From Scolanthus callimorphus (Eukaryota; Cnidaria; Anthozoa; Actiniaria; Edwardsiidae): 64,000 bases of DNA. The stretch is taken from the NCBI GenBank assembly GCA_033964015.1, contig CM066919.1, positions 992,001 to 1,056,000 on the forward strand. Reading direction: 5' to 3'. The notes under the pieces are model-generated. The model saw only the letters and a program-made list of their open reading frames with translations. It was not told the DNA's origin and ran no database searches. Each line of letters begins with the position of its first letter. The stretch's first letter is position 1. The position numbers and the translations under genes were made by a program. This document shows positions 46,461 through 56,116 of the stretch, in pieces.

Positions 46461-48103
46461 GAAACGCACTTATTAATCTTAGATTATTTCTAGTTTATAA
46501 ATTGCCCAATTAGTTGATGGGGGTAAGTGTTTTGGGGATGGATAAAAATTCAATGCAAAAAGTTACAAGGATAAGCTCATCAGAGATCTACTACACGAAA
46601 AATCCTGATATATGTGTCTATTGTGTCTATTGCGCAGGTGTCTATTGTGTCTATTGTGTCTATTGTGTCTATTGTGCAGGTCCTGGAACACGTTATAACA
46701 AGAGAACACGCTGACGTGCCACTTCGCCAATTCAAGGTTTCAGTAAATACGTTTGATTCTCTCTGCCTCCCGTTATTCAGGTTTTGGAGCAACTCACTGC
46801 GGGTCCTTAATTCCTTCGCCTTAAACTACGGTAAGATTCCGTGCCTTCCGTTTTGTTGTTTAAAAAAATACACAGTGAATATTACCAACATTTACACTCA
46901 CTATTTGTTTTTTTCCTCGCACAGAATCTCGTGCGCGAGAACTCGAGAACAACGTTTGTATTTGGTGAGTCTTTCTAGCGACCCAGAAAAGATTTATTAT
47001 CTCTGTTCTTAAGCCCTTGTACCTAACGTTTGTAAAGCAAAATGCCTGCATTGTTGCTATTCGTAAAATGGTGTTTGAGAGGGCTCTGAGCTGGAAATTG
47101 CTATTCATCTCTTTCTGTATGTGAAAGCAGCACACTAAGTTAAGCCTTGATCGCTCTGTCTCAGAGAAACGCGCATTTACCATGAACCACGCGTAACGCT
47201 GTATCTTTTGCTTTAGTTTTGGTGTACCCACAGGAATACCACAAGGCATGGCACACCTTCACGCGACCTTTATCTGCGTCATCGCTCTCCTTTCGGTTTC
47301 AAAGCCTCCCCCAGTTCAGGTACATTATATTTTATTAGATCAGATATAACTTAAAACAGGGAGCCCATCAACATGAGTCTCCATCGATCTACTCCACCAG
47401 ATCGTCATACAGAGAAGAGGGCCGTCTAGTTTGAGGCTGCGCTTTTGGAATTTTCCTCGAGATAGTTCTTTGAGAGTGAGAACATGGAGTGCGCGCATTG
47501 TGATTTCGTCGCTGATTTCAGTCCTCTTTTATTTGAGAGAGTCCGGACGAAATTTGCAGTAACCATGACTACTAATTTTCGGGGAAAATTCAAAATCTAC
47601 TCTAAATAGATTCATCAACTCCAGTGCTTCTGACGCCCACTCAGGTGATGTAGGCTCCCTGGCTCAAAATGCCGTCTACGTACGTTTGGATACTTTACGT
47701 AGGCGAACGCTTTATAGCACGATAAAAAAAAATACCTTTATACTACCATCCTTGTTTGAACTGTTCTCTCTAGACACAAACCTGCTTAGCCGGTTCTCCA
47801 GGAATTCCCGCAGGCATGGCGCACCGGACCTGCTGGGCGTGACGGGCGTGATGGACAGGAAGGAAAGACTGGCCCGCGTGATCCCGCGGGACAGGCTGGA
47901 GCTACGGGATCGCCGGGAGCGCGAGGATTGCCGGGAATGAAGGGGACATTGGGGCGCAAGGACTGAAGGGAGATCGAGGCGAGAAGGGCAGCAAAGGGGA
48001 GACTGGGCCTGCTAAACTCACCCCGTACACTAACTGGAGAGAGTGGTCTTGGAATAACCTCTACGACGGTAGAGACGACGGACAAATAAAAGTGAGTTGA
48101 TAT
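46461..48103 (+). repeat. Tandem 1.64-kb duplication unit carrying CTHRC1-like copy B
   Basis: GAAACGCACTTATTAATC starts this unit at 46461 and the next at 48104, a spacing of 1643 bp. The unit covers the 5' flank, exon 1, intron 1 and exon 2, then ends 12 bp after the exon 2 donor. The 3' exon is not part of it. Within the unit, 46612-46680 has a short array of GTGTCTATT 9-mers that is absent in the other copies. Confidence 0.85.
47248..48091 (+). pseudogene. CTHRC1-like copy B: exons 1 and 2 only
   Basis: Exon 1 (47248-47319) encodes a 24-residue signal-peptide-like start, MAHLHATFICVIALLS. The donor is GTACAT. Exon 2 (47774-48091, after TTCTCTCTAG) encodes the Gly-X-Y region and the start of the C-terminal domain, NWREWSWNNLYDGRDDGQIK. 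Compared with copy D, exon 2 lacks three single bases: two G early in the collagen region and one in a GGGGG run. The frame is lost between the second and third. No third exon follows before the next duplicated unit, so a complete protein would need splicing into copy C's last exon. It is probably a partial duplicate. Confidence 0.8.
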
Positions 48104-48889
48104 GAAACGCACTTATTAATCTTAGATTATTTCTAGTTTATAAATTGCCCAATTAGTTGATGAGGGTAAGTGTTTTGGGGATGGAATAAAAATTCAATGC
48201 AAAAAGTTACAAGGATAAGCTCATCAGAGATCTACTACAAGAAAAATCCTGATATATGAGTGGGTTTAAGCTATACATGGTAAATACGTTGGTGTCAAAC
48301 TGCTCTTAGCTGTGTCTATTGTGCAGGTCCTGGAACACGTTATAACAAGAGAACACGCTGACGTGCCGCTTCGCCAATTCAAGGTTTCAGTAAATACGTT
48401 TGATTCTCTCTGCCTCTCGTTATTCAGGTTTTGGATCAACTCATAGCGGGTCCTTAATTCCTTCGCCTTAAACTACGGTAAGACTGTGCCTTCCGTTTTG
48501 TTGTTTTAAAAAATACACAGTGAATATTATCAACATTTACACTCACAATTTTTTTTTCCTCGCACAGAATCTCGTGTGCGATAACTCGAGAACAACGTTT
48601 GTATTTGGCGAGTCTTTCTAGCGACCCAGAAAAGATTTATTATCTCTGTTCTTAAGCCTTTGTACCTAACGTTTGTAAAACAAAATGCCTGCATTGTTGC
48701 TATTCGTAAAATGGTGTTTGAGAGGGCTCTGAGCTGGAAATTGCTATTCATCTCTTTATGTATGTGAAAGCAGCACACTAAGTTAAGCCTTGATCGCTCT
48801 GTCTCAGAGAAACGCGCATTTACCATGAACCACCCGTAAAACTGTATCTTTTGCTTTAGTTTTGGTGTACCCACAGGGATACCACAAGC

Positions 48890-50552
48890 ATGGCACACCT
48901 TCACGCGACCTTTATCTGCGTCATCGCTCTCCTTTCGGTTTCAAAGCCTCCCCCAGTTCAGGTACATTATATTTTATTAGATCAGATATAACTTAAAACA
49001 GGGAGCCCATCAACATGAGTCTCCATCGATCTACTCCACCAGATCGTCATACAGAGAAGAGGGCCGTCTAGTTTGAGGCTGCGCTTTTGGAATTTTCCTC
49101 GAGATAGTTCTTTGAGAGTGAGAACATGGAGTGCGCGCATTGTGATTTCGTCGCTGATTTCAGTCCTCTTTTATTTGAGAGAGTCCGGACGAAATTTGCA
49201 GTAACCATGACTACTAATTTTCGGGGAAAATTCAAAATCTACTCTAAATAGATTCATCAACTCCAGTGCTTCTGACGCCCACTCAGGTGATGTAGGCTCC
49301 CTGGCTCAAAATGCCGTCTACGTACGTTTGGATACTTTACGTAGGCGAACGCTTTATAGCACGATAAAAAAAATACCTTTATACTACCATCCTTGTTTGA
49401 ACTGTTCTCTCTAGACACAAACCTGCTTAGCCGGTTCTCCAGGAATTCCCGGCAGGCATGGCGCACCAGGACCTGCTGGGCGTGACGGGCGTGATGGACA
49501 GGAAGGAAAGACTGGCCCGCGTGATCCCGCGGGACAGGCTGGAGCTACGGGATCGCCGGGAGCGCGAGGATTGCCGGAATGAAGGGGACATTGGGGCGCA
49601 AGGACTGAAGGGAGATCGAGGCGAGAAGGGCAGCAAAGGGGAGACTGGGCCTGCTAAACTCACCCCGTACACTAACTGGAGAGAGTGGTCTTGGAATAAC
49701 CTCTACGACGGTAGAGACGACGGACAAATAAAAGTGAGTTGATATGATATATTATTGTGCATTTATTTACCAGAGACAAGTTGTTGGGAAAAAATGTTGG
49801 GAAAATGTCGGACACAATAAAGTGTTCGAAAATTTGTCACAATTTTTTCAGGGAGTCGCTTCTCCCCCACCCTTCCCCCTTATATCCCTACAGTTTCCTC
49901 GAATGCAACTCTTGTTGTTCACGAGATACGACGGTCAGGAAAACACAATAGATAGATAGTTTTACAGGATCAATAAATAGACTGATCCCCCCGTGATCCT
50001 GTACTCTGGTACTTGGGTTGACGCCCAGCGATGAATACGTATATAATGGAGGCTTTTGTAGATGGTTTATGCCGCTATATGATGTAGCACCGACGTTGTT
50101 GTTGTCGTTGTTATTTTTGTTACACGTATTGAGTTTGCGTCAGAATGTATTCATCATCGGTGGATTCATTTCTTTTCAAGGAAGTCATTTTCCAGAAAAA
50201 GTTCCAGAATTCTGCCCTACATGTGTACTGGAATGGCAACATACGAATCTATAACTGTGATGTCTGCTGCAAGCGATGGTTTTTCAAGTTCAACGGTAAA
50301 GAGTGTAGTGCTCCAGGCACCATAGATGGTATTGTGTACATGTGGAAAGGGAAGGGCCACAAGGACCTTCATCGTGTCAGGCACATCGAGGGACATTGTC
50401 ACGGAACAGATGCTCAGAAGTTCCCTAAGGGTCAAGTGCGCGTGTCCTTCTGGGTAGGCAACTGTAAGCAAGGCTAGGCAGCGGATGCCATGACGGGATG
50501 GCAATCAACATCTCGACTGTTCATTGACGAGGTTCCCATGCCCCAGACTTAG
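48890..50552 (+). pseudogene. CTHRC1-like copy C: three exons, frameshifts and internal stop
   Basis: The exons are 48890-48961 (signal peptide), 49415-49733 (collagen and NWREWSWNNLYDGRDDG) and 50181-50552 (C-terminal domain, after TTCTTTTCAAG). Exon 2 lacks two bases relative to copy D, one in CCGGGA and one in a G run, so the frame is broken. Exon 3 contains NCDVCCKRWFFKFNGKECSA and SFWVGNCKQG, followed directly by an in-frame TAG at 50475-50477. The original reading continues for 24 codons to the TAG at 50550. Two overlapping AATAAA signals lie at 50675-50686. The internal stop is hard to explain as a homopolymer error, so real decay is likely, although a C-terminally shortened protein is possible. 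Confidence 0.8.
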
Positions 50553-50674
50553 ATCACGTCCACGTCTTCTAAGCTGTTGCACTGAACTACTGGAATTAGA
50601 AATAGAACGAGCTTGAAATTCCAGCTACTGCTTTAAAACTCAAACAACATGTAGCCGATGTTTTTGCTTTTAGT

Positions 50675-50686
50675 AATAAAAATAAA
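50675..50686 (+). terminator. Polyadenylation signals of CTHRC1-like copy C
   Basis: AATAAAAATAAA, two overlapping consensus hexamers about 120 bp after the last codon. The same pair is found after copy D near 55236. Confidence 0.7.
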
Positions 50687-50868
50687 AGATGCACACAAAC
50701 ACCTGATTGTTTCATTTTTCATTTCTGTTCCGATATAAAGAGAAATCGCGCGAAAATTGGAAGAGCGACAAGTGCGAAAGAGCCATATGTATATATACCC
50801 CCCAATACCATTTTACTGAGATTGTGGATTTTACAAGAACGTAGTTTGAGAGTGAGTTTATTGGGCAC

Positions 50869-51288
50869 CCATCTTTTTTGACCGGGGATGATCGTCAGAA
50901 ATTTTCAGTTTCACCCCTATAAAAGATACCAAACATGGCGGGCCATGGCGTGGCTCAAAAATTTATTACCCTAAAAGATACCCTAAAACATGAGTTCTTA
51001 TGTACCAAGTAGGCGCGAAGGACACAGGTAAAGGTGAAAGATACCCATCAAGAAATTTCCGTGTTTGTTTCTAATTTATCGTCTTCTCGAATCGAATAAT
51101 CTCTCTTCTTACACGGTTTTTAGAAGCACTATCATAAGAAAAAACAATTTGGACACAGTTTCGGCCCTAAAAGATACCAATCTCCCTAAAATTTATTGAA
51201 GATCACGATCACCCCTAAAAGAGACCAAACCATCGTGATTTTAACCCCTAAAAGATACGACGATCATCCCCGGTCAAAAAATATGGGA
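50869..51288. repeat. TIR element, GATCATCCCC family, copy 2
   Basis: TTTTTTGACCGGGGATGATC at the left and GATCATCCCCGGTCAAAAAA at the right are perfect inverted repeats. CCCCTAAAAGATACCA motifs repeat inside, as at 940-1330. It interrupts the duplicated 3' flank of gene C exactly where the copy D flank continues, and its right end touches the 10-bp minisatellite. Confidence 0.85.
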
Positions 51289-51289
51289 T

Positions 51290-51955
51290 CCCGTGTACTC
51301 CCGTGTACTCCCCTGTATTCCCATGTACTCCCCTGTACTCCCCTGTATTCCCATGTCCTCCCCTGTACTCCCATGTGCTCCCATGTACTCCCATGTGCTC
51401 CCCTGTACTCTCCTGCACTCCCAAGTATTCCCATGTACTCCCCTGTATTCTCATGTACTCCCCTGTACTCCCATGTGCTCCCCTGTACTCCCAAGTGCTC
51501 CCCTGCATTCCAATGCACTCCCCTGTACTCCCATGTACTCCCCTGTATTCCCATGTACTCCTCTGTACTCCCATGTGCTCCCACATGCTCCCCTGTATTC
51601 TCATGTACTCCCATGTGCTCCCATGTATTCCCATGTACTCCCCTGTACTCCCATGTACTCCCATGTATTCCCATCTACTCCCCTGTATTCCCATGTACTC
51701 CCCTGTACTCCCCTGTATTCCATGTACTCCCATGTACTCCCCTGTACTTCCATGTACTCCCATGTACTCCCTTGTATTCCCCTGTACTCCCATGTACTCC
51801 CATGTACTCCCATGTATTCCCATCTACTCCCCTGTATTCCAATGTACTCCCCTGCACTCCCATGTACTCCCCTGTATTCCCATGTACTCCCATGTACTCC
51901 CCTGTACTTCCATGTACTCCCCTGTATTCCCATGTACTCCCCTGTATTCCCCTAC
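51290..51955. repeat. Minisatellite, 10-bp unit CCCATGTACT
   Basis: About 66 copies of a 10-bp unit that varies among CCCATGTACT, CCCCTGTACT, CCCCTGTATT, CCCATGTGCT and CCCATGTATT. Because 10 is not a multiple of 3, the unit cycles through all frames, and none of the six frames meets many stops. This yields long frames on both strands (for example 51303-52052 plus, 51248-51823 minus) that are artefacts of the repeat. It sits between the TIR element and the second duplicated block. Confidence 0.95.
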
Positions 51956-51956
51956 A

Positions 51957-52585
51957 GTCCGTGCAAAAACGTCGCGCAAAAAAACATTATGCACGACGTT
52001 GCCCCTGACGACGTATTATATTTTTTCGACGCACTTTCCCAGTGCCCTTTGAATGAAAAACAACCTTGGCAACCAGGGTACCAGGCCTCCAATACTTAGC
52101 AGCCAAAATCCTTTCTCGGAATGATCGAAACAGACTGCACTAATTTTGCATGAAATGTTGGTTTTATTTGAAAACAGAGAACAGAAAAGGAATCAGACAG
52201 CCACAAGAAGCCCGCGCGATCATAGAGGAAGTCGTCAGTTGCTATTCATTGGCTCATTGTGCTCAACCTGGTCTGCCGTGTTCCTTTTTATTTCCCACCC
52301 TCCCCTCCCTCTTCCTTGTCACTCGAGCTTAGGAGCGCCTGGTCTCCTCCCCATACATAAATAATGCCAAAAGCTCTATATGAACATATTACCTGTTTTG
52401 AGCTCTATTACGTGAACCTTTATGTTTCTATAAAACTTAGAGCACGTCAGGTCAATTTTAAAAGCAATCAATAACGGGATGCAATTAGCATTTGCCAACG
52501 GGCAATTACTTCAAACGAGTATTGATTTACATATACGAGTACCCCCCACCAGTACCTAATGAGTATCCTATGTGTACGATAGCCG
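51957..52585 (+). repeat. Duplicated block upstream of gene D (copy 2 of 44580-45218)
   Basis: Same order of sequence as 44580-45218, with small indels. It continues without a gap into the 5' flank of gene D (GTTATAAATTGCCCAATTAG at 52590), joining at CCGTATAT. Confidence 0.8.
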
Positions 52586-53343
52586 TATATGTTATAAATT
52601 GCCCAATTAGTTGATGGGGGTAAGTGTTTTGGGGATGGATAAAAATTCAATGCAAAAAGTTACAAGGATAAGCTCATCAGAGATCTACTACACGAAAAAT
52701 CCTGATATATGAGTGGGTTTAAGCTAATGGTAAACATTGGTTTCAAACTGCTCTTAGCTGTGTCTATTGTGCAGGTCCTGGAACACGTTATAACAAGAGA
52801 ACACGCTGACGTGCCACTTCGCCAATTCAAGGTTTCAGTAAATACGTTTGATTCTCTCTGCCTCCCGTTATTCAGGTTTTGGAGCAACTCACTGCGGGTC
52901 CTTAATTCCTTCGCCTTAAACTACGGTAAGATTCCGTGCCTTCCGTTTTGTTGTTTAAAAAAAATACACAGTGAATATTACCAACATTTACACTCACTAT
53001 TTGTTTTTTTCCTCGCACAGAATCTCGTGCGCGAGAACTCGAGAACAGCGTTTGTATTTGGTGAGTCTTTCTAGCGACCCAGAAAAGATTTATTATCTCT
53101 GTTCTTAAGCCCTTGTACCTAACGTTTGTAAAGCAAAATGCCTGCATTGTTGCTATTCGTAAAATGGTGTTTGAGAGGGCTCTGAGCTGGAAATTGCTAT
53201 TCATCTCTTTCTGTATGTGAAAGCAGCACACTAAGTTAAGCTTTGATCGCTCTGTCTCAGAGAAACGCGCATTTACCATGAACCACGCGTAACGCTGTAT
53301 CTTTTGCTTTAGTTTTGGTGTACCCACAGGAATACCACAAGGC

Positions 53344-55100
53344 ATGGCACACCTTCACGCGACCTTTATCTGCGTCATCGCTCTCCTTTCGGTTTCAAAG
53401 CCTCCCCCAGTTCAGGTACATTATATTTTATTAGATCAGATATAACTTAAAACAGGGAGCCCATCAACATGAGTCTCCATCGATCTACTCCACCAGATCG
53501 TCATACAGAGAAGAGGGCCGTCTAGTTTGAGGCTGCGCTTTTGGAATTTTCCTCGAGATAGTTCTTTGAGAGTGAGAACATGGAGTGCGCGCATTGTGAT
53601 TTCGTCGCTGATTTCAGTCCTCTTTATTTGAGAGAGTCCGGACGAAATTTGCAGTAACCATGACTACTAATTTTCGGGGAAAATTCAAAATCTACTCTAA
53701 ATAGATTCATCAACTCCAGTGCTTCTGACGCCCACTCAGGTGATGTAGGCTCCCTGGCTCAAAATGCCGTCTACGTACGTTTGGATACTTTACGTAGGCG
53801 AACGCTTTATAGCACGATAAAAAAAATACCTTTATACTACCATCCTTGTTTGAACTGTTCTCTCTAGACACAAACCTGCTTAGCCGGTTCTCCAGGAATT
53901 CCCGGCAGGCATGGCGCACCGGGACCTGCTGGGCGTGACGGGCGTGATGGACAGGAAGGAAAGACTGGCCCGCGTGGTCCCGCGGGACAAGCTGGAGCTA
54001 CGGGATTGCCGGGAGCGCGAGGATTGTCGGGAGTGAAGGGGAACATTGGGGCGCAAGGACTGAAGGGAGATCGAGGCGAGAAGGGCAGCAAAGGGGAGAC
54101 TGGGCCTGTTAAACTCACCCCGTACACTAACTGGAGAGAGTGGTCTTGGAATAACCTCTACGACGGTAGAGACGACGGACAAATAAAAGTGAGTTGATAT
54201 GATATATTATTGTGCATTTATTTACCGGAGACAAGTTAATTGTTGGGAAAGGTGTCGGACACAATAAATGTTCGAAAATTTGTCAAAACGTTTTCAGGGA
54301 GACGCTTCTCTGCTTCTTTTCTTCCCACCCTCCCCCCCTTCTCAACAGTTTCCTCTTGAATGCCAGTCTTGTTTTCACGAGATTAACGACGGGCAGGAGA
54401 CCACATAGATAGATAGTTTTATTATTCTCGCGGGTTTCAAAATCTACAACCTAAAATAGATTAATTGATCATGTGCTTGGGTTGACGCCTATCATGAATA
54501 GGTGATATAATGGAGGCTTCTGTAGATGGGTTTATGCCGCGGTATATGATGTAGCACTGACGTTGTTGATGTCGCTGTTTTTGTTGTCGTTGTTGTTTTT
54601 GTTGTGGTTGTTGTTTTTGCTGTCGTTGTTGTTTTTGTTGTCGTTGTTGTTGTTTTTGTTGCTGTTGTAGCACGTATTGAGTTGCGTCAGTATGTATTCA
54701 TTGGTGGGATTCATTTCTTTTCAAGGAAGTCATTTTCCAGAAAAAGTTCCAGAATTCTGCCCTACATGTGTACTGGAATGGCAACCTACGAATCTTTAAC
54801 TGTGACGGCTGCTGCAAGCGATGGTTTTTCAAGTTCAACGGTAAAGAGTGTTGTGCTCCAGGCACCATAGATGGTATTGTGTACATGTGGAAAGGGAAGG
54901 GCCACAAGGACCTTCATCGTGTCAGGCACATCGAGGGACATTGTCATGGAACAGGTGCTCAGAAGTTCCCTAAGGGCCAAGTGCGCGTGTCCTTCTGGGT
55001 AGGCAACTGTAAGCATCGCTCATCGCCAGCGGATGCCATGACGGGATGGCAATCAACATCTCGACTGTTCATTGACGAGGTTCCCATGCCCCAGACTTAG
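53344..55100 (+). CDS. CTHRC1-like secreted collagen-repeat protein, copy D, intact
   Basis: The exons join as 53344-53415, 53868-54188 and 54726-55100 (phase 0 at both junctions, GT..AG borders), giving 255 residues. Exon 1 encodes a hydrophobic signal peptide. Exon 2 starts with a Cys (QTCLAG) and then about 25 Gly-X-Y triplets without interruption, ending GETGPV. NWREWSWNNLYDGRDDGQIK begins the C-terminal domain. Exon 3 continues with NGNLRIFNCDGCCKRWFFKF, the cysteines of KECCAP, GHC and GNC, and TGWQSTSRLFIDEVP. The order and motifs match collagen triple helix repeat containing 1 (CTHRC1, 243 residues in human, with a shorter collagen stretch). In vertebrates CTHRC1 is a secreted matrix protein linked to Wnt/planar polarity signalling; a similar role here is inference. 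KECC has one more Cys than copy C. Non-coding 5' exons may exist upstream of the ATG. Confidence 0.88.
54555..54668. repeat. GTT/TTGTCG microsatellite before exon 3 of gene D
   Basis: Repeats of GTTGTTTTTGTTGTCGTT-type units fill the end of intron 2. Copy C has only a short version (50095-50120). It lies 60-170 bp before the acceptor, and its length may affect branch-point spacing. Confidence 0.8.
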
Positions 55101-55235
55101 ATCACGTCCAAAAAGTGAAGAGAGTGTCTGGCTTCTAAGCTGTTGCACTGAACTAGAATTAGAAATAGAACGAGCTTGAAATTCCAGCTACTGCTTTAAA
55201 ACTCAAACAAGATGTAGCCGATGTTTTGCTTTTAG

Positions 55236-55248
55236 TAATAAAAATAAA
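55236..55248 (+). terminator. Polyadenylation signals of CTHRC1-like copy D
   Basis: AATAAAAATAAA again, about 135 bp after the stop codon, in sequence shared with copy C. Confidence 0.7.
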
Positions 55249-55439
55249 AGAAGCATACAAACACATGATTGTTTCATTTTTCATTTCTGTTCCGATATAA
55301 AGAGAAATCGCGCGAAAATTGGAAGAGCGACTGCGAAAGAGCCATATGTATATACCCCCCAATACCACTTTGGATTTTACAAGAACGTAGTTTGAGAGTG
55401 AGTTTATTGGGCACCTCACGTATCCAGTGCGTGCGATTG

Positions 55440-56116
55440 CGATTTCAGCAATCTTTCCGAAAGCTGTTAGAGCGGTTTTCACATGACTGCCGTGAAAGCA
55501 CATGGTTGTAATCAACATCCAATCTAATAGAAGCATATGATAACTCGCGGGATTAAAAATTTTCAAAATGTTCTCCTTCTGCAGGTTTATGGGTCATCGC
55601 AAATCCGCAAAATCTCCTACTATGGAAATTTTTACGACTCTCTCCCAAGCAAAATATCCCGCTAAGTCCATCAGAACTTACATAAATTAAATTCGGGAGA
55701 AGAAGATGCCGCCGGGCGCCGCGCCATGTTTTCAGTTCCCGGGCAAAAGAGCCTAGGTACGAGTTATTGCGAAATACCACAGACAGCCCATAGTACAAGC
55801 CCGCGAAAAACACTCCTTGGTGAAAAACTCTTCTTTCTAGAATCTTCTAGATGGAATACAGTGGAATGCGACGGGCGACCGACAAGCTTGAGAAATCTTG
55901 GGTTCCGGGTTAGCTGTGGTTATTTCTGCGGTAAATATTGTCAGCGGTCAGTCCCAACCACCAACACTCCAGCCATTTTGAAAAGTTGTGAGTTTCAGAA
56001 CTCGGAAAAGACAACGCAAAACACACCGAAAAGAGTAAAATTGGTACGAAAAAAGACACGCTGGAAAATTAGCAAAGCTCTAAAGTTTTAAATAAAGGAA
56101 CTGTCGCAGCGGCAAC
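55440..56116 (+). promoter_or_regulatory. RAE1 upstream region with a long 5' open frame
   Basis: This holds the presumed RAE1 promoter and 5' UTR. A GC-rich segment, GCCGCCGGGCGCCGCGCC, lies at about 55710. A plus-strand frame of 121 codons (55726-56091) ends 25 bp before the RAE1 start codon and is not in frame with it. It encodes no domain I recognise, and a divergent minus-strand frame (55553-55813) overlaps its start. No TATA box is evident. The frame could be an upstream ORF or chance. Confidence 0.4.

Noticed and set aside
48530..48904. Minus-strand 124-147-residue frames repeated at 46860, 48530 and 52902
   Set aside because: They recur only because the 5' flank of the CTHRC1-like genes is duplicated. 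They lie opposite exon 1 and its flank, and no domain or separate conservation supports them.
51196..52099. Cys/Pro/Tyr-rich frames of about 250-270 residues on the plus strand and Gly/Glu/Tyr-rich frames on the minus strand
   Set aside because: All come from a 10-bp satellite without stop codons in any frame.
54461..54714. Gln/Asn-rich frames on the minus strand
   Set aside because: They are translations of the GTT-type microsatellite in intron 2 of gene D.
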